From Selaginella tamariscina (lineage: Eukaryota; Streptophyta; Lycopodiopsida; Selaginellales; Selaginellaceae), in the NCBI GenBank assembly GCA_003024785.1, contig PUQB01000179.1, forward strand, positions 310,001 through 374,000: 64,000 bases of DNA, given 5' to 3'. A program made the translations under genes and the position numbers. Shown piece after piece: positions 45,816 through 54,889 of this stretch (position 1 is the first letter of the stretch; each line of letters starts with the position of its first letter). Below the pieces are notes generated by a model. That model was not told where the DNA came from and did not search any database. It saw only the letters and a program-made list of their open reading frames with translations.

Positions 45816-48480
45816 ATGGGCGCCGGGGGAAATCTTCCGGTGGAGGTTGTGGGTCGGATTCGCGAGCACCCAGAAGCCAAGCAGCAAGCCCTCACCATCA
45901 GCCCCACTTCTCTCCGGGTCCGAACAGAGCAGGGCTACCGAGACTTTGCCCTGGATGGGGTCTCGGACTCGGGCAACGAGACTCTCCCCTCCTTCTACTC
46001 GCGGTACGTCCAAGCTCGGGTTGACGATGTTCGATCGGGCGGGCGGTGCACCATCATGATGTACGGGCCGACCGGAGCCGCGGCTCGGCTCGAGAGCCCG
46101 GGGTAGCCTACCTCGCGCTTCGCCAGGTCATGTCGAACAACGGGATCCAGGTGAGCGCCAACGTTCTGGAGATTTACAACGAGGATGTCTACGACCTGCT
46201 CGCCGCTTGCACAAACACCCGATTTCCAGCCCCGGCCCAAGAACTCTCAAAGCTGGCGCTTCACTTGCTCGGGTACGTGTATTTTCACCGCATGTAGTGT
46301 TAGGCTTTTTGTTTGACAGAGAAGATGGTTTCATGTAGAAGTTTTGTATCTCTGTGTTCTTCGTTGCGCTGTGTTTTATTTCATCCAGAAAACTCCTTTT
46401 TTTGATAGAAGATATCTTTGACGTGGAGGTTTGTGTTCGTCGTTGCATGGCTATGTTGTTCTTTTACGTAGAAAACTCGTTTGTTTGTTATAGGAGGTGT
46501 TTTAGGAGTTTGTTTATGTCTTACATCAGAAGTTTTTCTGAGTTGATGAGCTTTTGTTTGCTCTTTGTTCTTGCAGCCCAAGCTGGAAGTTCGTGGGAAG
46601 AAAGTGCGAAACGCCGTGAGCATCTGCAGCTCGGATCCCACAAAGCTTGTTCAGGAGATCGCCAAAGTTGAGAAGCGACGAGTTGTCAAGAGTACGAATA
46701 GCAACGACAGGAGCTCTCGTAGCCACTGCATGGTACGATGAAAACTTTTTTTTTCCTCCGTTTTTGGTTTTTGTTCTTAAATATTGTTTCAATGATTTCT
46801 GCAGGTGGTGCTGGAGATTTCAAACGTTGGTGGAAGGCTGGTGCTGGTTGACATGGCCGGCTCTGAAAACTCGGATCAAGCTGGCTCAGGCGCTGAAGCC
46901 AAGCTGCAGGTACCTGACTTTTTATGTTGTAGTTTTAAGGGTTGTTTAATGTTTATTTCTAGTATTACTGTCAGAGATACTGATGTCTTTTTTGTTTTGT
47001 TGTTTTTAAACTTGTTTGCAGACCGGAAAGATAAACCAAGGCAACAGTGCTCTCAAGCGAGTTGTGGAGTGCATCGCCAACGGCAACCCATACATTCCTT
47101 ACAGAGACAGCAAGCTCACCATGCTCCTCCAGGTGAATTCCCGGGTTCTCTTACAGTTTTTATTCCTCGTTATTATTATCGCTATTTCCTTTTTCTACCA
47201 CCTTTGTTTCTCTTTCGTTTCTTATGGTTTTTTTTCATTTGTTTATTTCTCTCACAGGATTCTTTCGAAGACGACGGCTCAAAGATCCTGATGATTCTCT
47301 GCGCGAGCCCGGACCCAAGGGACGTTCACAAAACGATCTGCACGCTTGAGTACGGGGCCAAAGCCAAGTGCATCGTTCGCCTGCCGAGCTCGCCCTCGAA
47401 AGACGCGAGTGGCAGCTCGGCAACCGAAGCCGTGTTACAAGCCCGGCTCCAGTTCAAAGACGAGTGCCTGGAGCGCCTGCGGGTCGAGTACGAGGTGAAA
47501 GCCCGGGACCACGAGTCGGAGATGGGGAAGCTGGCGGAGAGGGAGCGGGAGCTCTCGGCGCTGAGATCGACTCTGGAGCGGGTTGAAGCCGAGTACTTGC
47601 TGAAACTCGCCAGCCTCAAGCGGGAGATGGACCGGGTGACGGAGGAGAAGAGCCGGCAGCTGAAGGAGGAGCTGGAGCTGGAGATCCGAGCTGCTGCGGC
47701 CAAGACCTCTTCTTCTTCTTCTTCTTCTTCTCTCGGTTTGCGGAACTGGGGCGGGTGATCGAGCAGCAGAAGCTGGAGATCGAGCGGCTGCGGATGAGAG
47801 CCGAGAAAGTGGAACCGAGCTCTCGGTGCTCCAGGGCCTGGCGACTCACAGGGGTGCGAGTGAGGAGGAGGAGGGGCTCATGCGGTTTGAATCCAAGCAG
47901 CTGGCGCAGGTCTCAGCGGTGGCGAGCTTCAACTCTTGGGCTCAGAACTCGAATTCATCCCCGTCTCCCGAGGAGGAAGAGGAGGTGATGCGAACTCCGA
48001 GCTCGGCCTGCAAGAAGCTGGAGCTGGAGTTCAAGTTCAGCTGCAGCCCGGCGGAGAAAGCCGAGGATGACGAAGTTCGGGGCTCTTCTTCGCAGGCGCA
48101 ACATCACCGGCGAGTTTCATCGCCAGCCGCGGGCTCGCCCGATGCGGCTGCGGCTCGGAAGGCCCGGATTGAGAACATCTTCCTACTGTGCGGGACAATC
48201 GCGAGAGGAGCAAGACGAGCTCCGGTTCACACTCTCCCGAGGTGGTGCTGCTGGTGGAGCGAGCCCGTTGAGGGCGCTGGAAAATCTCCTCCCCTGAACT
48301 CCGCCGCCGTCATCATCCTCCGACAAGAAGCTGAGGAAGGCTTGGTAGGCATCAACGAGGCACGGAGAAAACTCTGCTCCTGCACTACTCGCTTAATCGT
48401 AGAATATCCTCCGGCAACAAGCTCAGAACTCAACCGAGACATTCCTTACAGAGACAGCTCTCCAAGTAAATTCCGCGTTT
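45816..48480 (+). pseudogene. KIN-10A: KIN-10-type kinesin (PAKRP2-like) with the ATP-binding loop deleted
   Basis: KIN-10 kinesins such as PAKRP2 move on phragmoplast microtubules during cytokinesis. From ATG 45816 the motor starts LPVEVVGRIREHPEAKQQAL, GYRDFALDGVSDSGNE and CTIMMYGPTGA. The remainder of the P-loop (G-K-S/T-H-T-M-F-G in the family) is missing. The sequence runs on as AARLESPG and then, in another frame, VAYLALRQVMSNNG and SANVLEIYNEDVYDLL. Exons 46577-46732, 46805-46909, 47022-47132 and 47258 onward give DRSSRSHCM (switch I), LVLVDMAGSENSDQAG (switch II), YIPYRDSKLTMLLQDSFEDD and ILMILCASPDPRDVHKTICT with TLEYGAKAKCIV. A coiled coil follows. The frame stops at 47758 and resumes one base off (ELGRVIEQQKLEIERLRMRA). 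Loss of the Walker A Lys and several shifts mean no working motor. Confidence 0.85.
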
Positions 48481-48486
48481 CTTTGT

Positions 48487-48512
48487 ATTATTATTATTAT
48501 TATTATTATATT
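48487..48512. repeat. ATT trinucleotide microsatellite
   Basis: About eight TTA units lie in a presumed intron or spacer near the 3' end of the kinesin locus. Confidence 0.9.
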
Positions 48513-48539
48513 TAATATCATAATTGTTTTTTGTTTCGT

Positions 48540-48960
48540 AGCGGGAGGCCGCGAGCTGAGGCTTCTTCTTCTCCCCATGCCGATCGGGCTGCGGGCGAGA
48601 GCCGAGAAAGCGGAAGCCGAGCTCTCGGACCTCCAGAGCTTGCGAGTGGCTTGATCCAAGCAGCTGGCGCAGGTCTCAGCGGTGGCGAGCTTCAACTCAT
48701 GGGCTCCCGCCTCCGAGCGAGGTAGATTCAGGGACGAGGAGGGAGAGGAGTTGATGCGAGCTCCGAGCTCTGCCTGCAAGGAGCTGGAGGTGTAGCGTTC
48801 ATCATCGAGATTCAGGAGCTGGCTGCTCGGATGGGGAACATGTTCTTGCTGTCCACGGGAGGAGCAAGACGAGCTTGGCTACTCCCCGGTGGTGGAGCAA
48901 GCCTCCCTCGAACTCATCCTCCGCTGGTAAGAAGCAACGAGTTAAGCACCGAGTTTAAAC
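48540..48960 (+). pseudogene. Partial tandem duplication of the kinesin 3' region
   Basis: The block GAGAGCCGAGAAAG...GAGCTCTCGG and AAGCAGCTGGCGCAGGTCTC with AGCGGTGGCGAGCTTCAACT occurs at 47795-47945 and again at 48597-48705, about 760-800 bp apart. A shared 3' part with GAACATSTTCTTGCTGT is at 48172 and 48835. The second copy has stops in every frame. Confidence 0.75.
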
Positions 48961-49382
48961 ATGATAATGAAATAGTATTTTACTTTATTTTTTAATATAA
49001 AACAAAGGTGGAATAAATGATAATGCGAGCGTGAAGAAAGTGGAGGGCTTGTGCTCGGAAGCCACCTATATCGAGAATGTGAATCACACCAAGGTTGAGC
49101 TTGTCAAGATCAGCTTCTTCCTTTTTGTTCAAGTTCCACCTTGTCTTGGGAGATCACTATTTTTTTGTTTGGGGTCTGATTGATTCGTACACCTTAAAAC
49201 ATTGAATTTTCTTATGTTTTTTATGAGTCCAATGACAGCCTTCCAGATTCCCTTGTTCTTCCGCCCATCTGCTTGCTTGCTGAGAGTTTCAGCATCCTTC
49301 ACCCGAGTTTAGGGAAGATTATCTTTTCTGAAAACAAATGGTTGAATAGGTATTCGTATTAGGGTTTTTGCAGCAGAGGGCG
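48961..49382. other. Spacer with a possible last kinesin exon
   Basis: A stretch at about 49010-49110 can be read as an exon (NDNASVKKVEGLCSEATYIE) after a weak acceptor. It may be the remains of the kinesin C-terminus. The rest is T-rich and empty. Confidence 0.3.
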
Positions 49383-50485
49383 ATGAGCGGCAACAAGCGC
49401 AAAGGGAAGGGCAAGGCGTCCTCATCAAGCGGTGAATCGGTAAGCTCGAAAATTCTCCACCCTAGCGGGATTTTGTTCTGGTGATGCAGGAGGGATCTGC
49501 GTCGAGTTCGTGGAGGCGGACTTGGCATACAACCAACCTGAGCTCATCCATGGCGGCAAACGATGCATTCAACGAGAGCGTCCAGAGGGGCATCCAGAAG
49601 TACCCAGCGATGACTGGCATCGACCGTCGAGAATTTCTTCAGTATCCAATTGGTACCCACATTTAGTTTTATTTTATTTTTTTCCTTCTTTTTGAGGAAG
49701 TACTGATGCCATGCAAGCAGATGGGCTGGATAAGCTGACGCTGGGGAATGGGTGGCACACTGTTACGGAGCCCCTTCGACGGTGATACTGTTCACGAAGC
49801 GAGGCAAGGGTTTATTGGCCAAGTACAAAGTCATTAGCGATATTCTGACAGAAGAGATCGAGAAGTGCAGCTCGTTGGAGAAGCAGCTCAAGCGGGAAGC
49901 TGAACTGGCCAGAAACATGTTCAACAATGAGTGGGCCCGCGAAAAGGCATCGGAAAAGCAAGTCGCTCAGCTGGAGCTGGACGTGGAGGCTCAGAAGAAG
50001 GAAGTGGAGGGTCAGAAGAAGGAAGCGGAGGAGCTCAAGGAGAAGTACAAGGTTGAGAGGGCCAAGGCTTCCAGCTGCGAGGAAAACCTTGCCAAGGTTC
50101 TGGCCAAGCTGGAGGGCTGGCGGAGGCGGTGGAGCAAGAGAGGGCGGCCCGAGTATGAGCTGCTCAGGCTGCACGAGCGGACGTCGCAGCTGGAGGCTAT
50201 GGTGCAGAACCAGCATGGCGAAATCATCTCTGTGAAGACCACTCTGGAGGTGTTCACGGGCCCGGGCCTGTGCAGCCGTGAGCGTGCTCGGGACGGAGAG
50301 TTTTTTTTAGAGGGGAACATTTTTGGTTCTAACTGGTTAACTTTTGAGTTCCGGAGGTTTTACGTTTTGGACACTTCGAAAACGCTGCCAAAAAAAAAAA
50401 AGAAAAAAAACTCGATTCTCATCAAGTATCCCTTGGTCATTCATTTTTTAAGTTCTCACTTATACTCCATCTTAAAACGCAGTTG
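49383..50485 (+). CDS. Coiled-coil protein of unknown function, spliced
   Basis: I do not recognise the family. The first exon begins ATG at 49383 with MSGNKRKGKGKASSSSGES and ends at a GTAAGC donor. The second, about 49494-49663, encodes MAANDAFNESVQRGIQKYPA and MTGIDRREFLQYPIG. The third starts near 49722 (DGLDKLTLGNGWHTVTEPLR) but meets a stop at 49783, and the long frame that follows starts at 49752 in another phase. It holds LLAKYKVISDILTEEIEKCS, then a heptad-rich coiled coil (KQLKREAELARNMFNNEWAR, EAQKKEVEGQKKEAEELKEK, LRLHERTSQLEAMVQNQHGE). The mismatch between the third exon and the coiled coil is either a missed splice or a frameshift. The residues after about 50290 look non-coding. 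Confidence 0.5.
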
Positions 50486-50690
50486 AAAACTGTTTCATAG
50501 ATAGCACCATCCAGTTCGATAATCCGGAGGTGTAGAAAACTGTAGGTATGTTTGTTTGATGAAGTTGCATTTGTTTCCCAGGATCAAGCACTACCCACTG
50601 AGGTTGTGAAGGTCTCCTATTTTATTTGATCTTTACTTTTTTATTTATTTATTTTTGAGACGGGAAAACAAAAACAGAGTGTTTTAGGGC

Positions 50691-50699
50691 AGGAATGAG
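50691..50699. repeat. Left 9-bp target site duplication AGGAATGAG
   Basis: Identical to 58422-58430. Nine bases is the usual duplication size of MULE transposons. The inverted ends start directly inside both copies. Confidence 0.8.
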
Positions 50700-50812
50700 A
50701 AGGATTAGCAAAAACTGGGCTTCGTACAATGGGCTTTTCGCATATTCCCGAATATCCAGGAATATTCTATCAAATAAATGGGAATATTCTAGAATATTCT
50801 ACCAAGTAGATT
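50700..50812. repeat. Left terminal inverted region of the MULE-type element
   Basis: Pairs, complemented, with 58316-58421. The outermost 24 bp match best. Further in, both hold clusters of GGAATATTCTA, itself a near-palindrome and a plausible transposase binding unit. Confidence 0.65.
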
Positions 50813-50929
50813 ATCTTTAACTTTCAATAAAATGCCGACCAACAAGTGAAAAACGCTAATTTTTGCCGACTAGACTTTACTATACCGATTGGACTTAAAA
50901 GGTCGTAGGTTCGACATTGCGCTTGCAAT

Positions 50930-53900
50930 CAACCAATAACCGATGCACTTCTGCTGGAGTAAGGGTCCGCCTCTGTAAGATAAGTAATCGTTGGGTCCAA
51001 TCCAAGAACATGAGTGTACACAAAATACATGTGTTGGCAGGGGCTCCAGTTCTTGGCTTTCTGAAAAGTTGCACAAGTGCATGACAGAACAGTAGAAATT
51101 GTTACCTTAGCAGATTGCATGCCTGCAGAGACAATGAAGGCCTCAGTCTTCCCTCTTTGAACCACCTCCACGTTGTTGATCCGACCTTGAAGAATCTTTG
51201 CCTGGTTGTAATGTTTCTCATGTTCCTTGGACATTCTTGTTGGTGTTCGCACACTCCGTCCATGGTATGTTGGTACTCTATGTGCTCCTCTCCTCTTGGT
51301 GGTGATGGTGTTCGATCCATTTGGCTACTACTGCCGTCTACCATTTCTTCAAATCCCTCCAACTTGAATCCTGCTTTCAGAAGAGCTTCAACCTCATTTG
51401 CATTCAAGTTTGTTCCTTTTTGAACTGGCCAAACCTCTGGAACTTCTGGAATACTCTCAGGAGGAATCCCTGCATATGGTCGTTTGAAGCAACAAGAATC
51501 GCGTGGGCAGACCATAACATCTGATGAGTGAACTCAATGTTCCCAAATGCATTTGTATTTGCCGTCTACCGTGAAATCCTGGTGCCGGTACACAATGTGG
51601 ATATCCTATGGGTCTGCCACACTTGCTGTTACCGTCCTGAGTAGACCTAGACATTTCACTTGACTTGCCTCCCCATGCGTCTAATGGCCCACTGAGTCAT
51701 CAACGTCTCTCTTTCAGTGAACATTGACATCTTGAAACTTGAGTTTTTTCCTACGTGCATTTGGGATGACTTGTTCTACATATTGTGTGTCATGTCTATG
51801 TGTACGAAGCGCATCAATCCCATGGTCCCCAGTTGACGGTTGATGAACGGTTCGAACACGAACATTTGTTGTAGAGGCAAACTTTGGACTTGCAAGATGC
51901 TCTTCATCACTAACAAGATTTGCAAAAGTTGTTGGAGACACTGATTTTCCCGCTGAAAGTTTCTGCTGTGCACGTTTCAGAAGAGTTTCCATGGAAGGAC
52001 CTGTGCCTGAATATCTCCTTCAAATGATGCCTTGACCTTTGCACTTTGGAAAACAGCATCTGTTAAATCTACATTGTTGCCTCCAACAAAGGAACACGCT
52101 TCATCAGCCTTGCTCTTCGTGCTCTTGCATGAACAATTCGGAGTTGTTTGGTAGCACATTCGCAACACCATCTTCTGTCAAGTCAATTATCTCTGTCATG
52201 GGAAATATTGATCTTCATGTCTTGCCCACCATGACAGCCATGTTTGCAAAGCGCTAACGTTACTGGACCTGCCTTCCCAAAATGACTCCAACATTACTCG
52301 TCGTTCCAACTTATCTTGGTTGGTTAGTGCTGCAGGCCATGAGCGTGCAAGGTTCATGTGCTCCTCCCTGTGTTCCTCAAGTATCACTTCTTTGTAACTT
52401 GACGCACTGACTGCATGTAATGGAACAAACAACTCCTTTCTCTTCCTCTCATCTTTGACCCATTGTTGAAAACTTAACGCAATGCTAACCAAATTGCACC
52501 TGACTCATCTGACATGAACCCCGCAAAGTTCACATTATGAAGTCCTTGCTTGCTGCACACTTGAAGCATAGTGTTCAAAAATTTGATCACCGCCACACTA
52601 TCCTCCCTGATCATGTCACCATAAGCAAGTGTCACCATCGACCTTAAACTACACAAACATAAGTGCATTATATTAGTAAGTATTTTAAAACATAGATATA
52701 TTAATACTTACAATGGATCATAGAGATGTATTCCCAGTGTACACCAATCATCAATACGATATGTGTGGTCTAGCACCACCCACTGCTGTTCGAGATCACC
52801 TCCAGATTGACACCTTCTAATGTAGTCTATTCCGGATCCTGGGCCGGCAATCGTCATTTTGAAGATTAAAGGCTGCTCTTCAGCTCCGTTGAGGTCCATT
52901 CCGGGTATGTGGATAAATGTATGAATGGGATTGATAGCTTCTTCTTTAACTGCAGAAGTCCTTCGTAACCTTCTTTGAAACGAGTGTCTCTTGTTCTAGC
53001 CTGAGATATCCATTCTCTTGTTCTACAGTGGAAAGTTAAGCATCTCCAAAAGGAAATAATAATTTTTTTGCTTACCGGCGGTGATTTGTGAGTGGTAATA
53101 ATCTGATAGAACCTTGTCGTATGATACATCTCCAGAATCTGTTACCAGTTTTTCCAAAATTATATTGCGTGCTGCTTGAAACTCTATGACACGTTGATTA
53201 GTTCTTGGGGTTGTAGCGATGCTTTGTTAATTGTCTCCTTAGCTCTGTCTTTAGAGACCATGGATTCGGGTGGTCTACGTGGATGTTGATGTTCTCCAAG
53301 ATGGATGAAAAGCCTCGTGCATGTGATATCATCTGGAATTATGTAATATGCAACAACGGAGCATGTCTGCACTAGAAGGGGCTCATTGTTGCAATGCACA
53401 CACTTCATTCCAAGCACTCTACCATCTGAAGATAACTGGACTTTATCAATGGTGCCCTTAAATTGGCAGTCATTTGCTTTCTTACTGAAGCTGATGAACG
53501 GACATGTTTCCTTTACGCATTTCATGTGGCCAATACATGAACTGCGACTAACACGAGCTGGAACATTCCAATGTGTTGTGCAGCGTTGAGTCCAGTAATC
53601 ACACCCATCCTTCCTATTCATCCCTTTGTACTTGTCCTTCATTGTTTCGTGTGCTGGCAACTCGTAAATCACATTTCCGTTGCAATCTTCTGGGACCTCA
53701 GCAACTTGCTGAATCGATGACGAGACCACCAGTTGCTTCCCAATCCTACATCTCTGACTATTGCGAAGTATTGTTACCATAGAATTGTCCCGATCTGTTG
53801 TCTCCAACCGGAATAGTGGTCCTTTGGAAGGAAGAAGTGTGTAATACACAAAACTGCTAGCTCTTGCCCCTTCTGGTTCTACCTCAACATTCGCAGCATC

Positions 53901-54053
53901 TCCACCAACAACAGACATCAAATGCAGCACTTTAAAAGATTGCTAAGGTGGAATGTCAAATGCAGACCTGAGATCTGTTTCAAAGACAAATGCAATACCA
54001 TCTTCATCTGCAGGGAAGTCCTTGTCAACACCATTGTAGCTGATTCTTGCCAT
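50930..54053 (-). pseudogene. MULE transposase with GCM/WRKY-like zinc finger and SWIM finger, decayed
   Basis: ATG at 54053 starts MARISYNGVDKDFPADEDGI. An in-frame TAG (53945-53943) sits in DLRSAFDIPP-stop-QSFKVL, consistent with a CAG to TAG change. The next 240 residues carry a Cys/His module, with RKDGCDYWTQRCTTHW, CIGHMKCVKETCPFISF, MKCVHCNNEPLLVQTC and FIHLGEHQHPRRPP. This fits the GCM1/WRKY/FLYWCH-type fingers at the front of MULE transposases. After a shift near 53195 and an intron (donor at about 53076), the DDE core appears: WVVLDHTYRIDDWCTLGIHL (first Asp), then FAGFMSDESGAIWLALR (second Asp, about 52500). The third acidic residue is not certain. A basic linker follows, and a SWIM zinc finger (CTCATFQKAKNWSPCQH, about 51100-51045). 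Several other shifts exist. No function remains in this copy. Confidence 0.82.
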
Positions 54054-54889
54054 GTAGCAAAAATGGAACAAACAAAAGTTAAAATTCAAAGACAATGAAC
54101 ATATTACACACGATGGTTAATGTGTTTGTTAGTCGTGAGGCAATCATTTCATTGACAAATATTAAAAATAATATTAGTGAATTAATTTACTGCGTCTGGG
54201 TAGGTTTTTTGTAAATTAAAAAGTTTTACTATGTACAAGTGGCGATCATGCATGCAATATGTTTACAGAAATTAGGTTGGTTTTTAATTGATTTAGGGCG
54301 GCTAGGGTTTTGCAATTAGGGCGGCTAGGGCAGCTAGGGCGGCTAGGTTTTCGTGGAGCAGGGGCTCATTTGGGGCATAGCGTGGAGCAAGTGTGGCTCA
54401 GGGATTAATCACAATAGGCTTCCATTGAGGGGTGAGTATTTTCTGATTTCTTCATGATCTGCTCATGATCTGTTCATCTTTTTACATCTCTTCACAGTTG
54501 CAAGAAATCCGAGTCGGCCTGCCGACTCGGACTGACTTCGTTGTCCGTCCCAGTCGGCAGGCCGACTGGGTGGACTGTTCCAGATCCAGTCAACATTTTG
54601 ACCGGGGTTGACTGTTCCAGCCCCAGTCAGCATTTTGACTAGGGTTGACTATTTAGTCCCACCTAGCATTTTGACTAGGCCTCCCTTTGTTGCCAGTCCC
54701 AGTCGGCATGCCGACTGGGCCTCCCTTTGTTGCCAGTCCCAATCGACATGCCGATGGGACTTACAGCAACTGCTCTCTCAGTCGGCACGCCGACTGTGAG
54801 GGCTAGTATGTTTTTTTAATTTTTATTAAACATCTTTGAACATTTATTACAAAACCTTATTGCTTTTGTAGTGCTCTTCACAACGTTTA
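54054..54889. promoter_or_regulatory. Divergent promoter region between transposase and ParB-methyltransferase genes
   Basis: It separates two genes transcribed away from each other. The left part is AT-rich. A block of GGCGGCTAGGG repeats occurs at 54295-54345. The right half holds the palindrome cluster described separately. A 5' UTR intron for the plus-strand gene probably ends at the acceptor TTGCTTTTGTAG near 54873. Confidence 0.5.
54509..54796. repeat. Cluster of dyad repeats with core AGTCGGC-NN-GCCGACT
   Basis: Four strong copies: 54509-54530 (10-base arms CCGAGTCGGC and complement, centre CT), 54549-54570 (arms CCCAGTCGGC, centre AG), 54698-54719 (same arms, centre AT, a perfect 22-bp palindrome) and about 54779-54796 (arms CAGTCGGC, centre AC). 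One weaker copy lies at about 54738-54759. Three diverged units of the form GTCA-n6-TGAC lie between 54590 and 54680. They look like binding sites for a dimeric protein. Confidence 0.88.

Noticed and set aside
49812..50320. Leu/Ser-rich minus-strand frames opposite the coiled-coil gene
   Set aside because: Antisense of a Glu/Lys/Ala heptad pattern, which always yields Leu/Ser-rich shadows.
50870..51520. Treating the SWIM-finger part as a separate FAR1/SWIM gene
   Set aside because: It follows the DDE core on the same strand inside the same 9-bp duplication, the usual order in MULE transposases.
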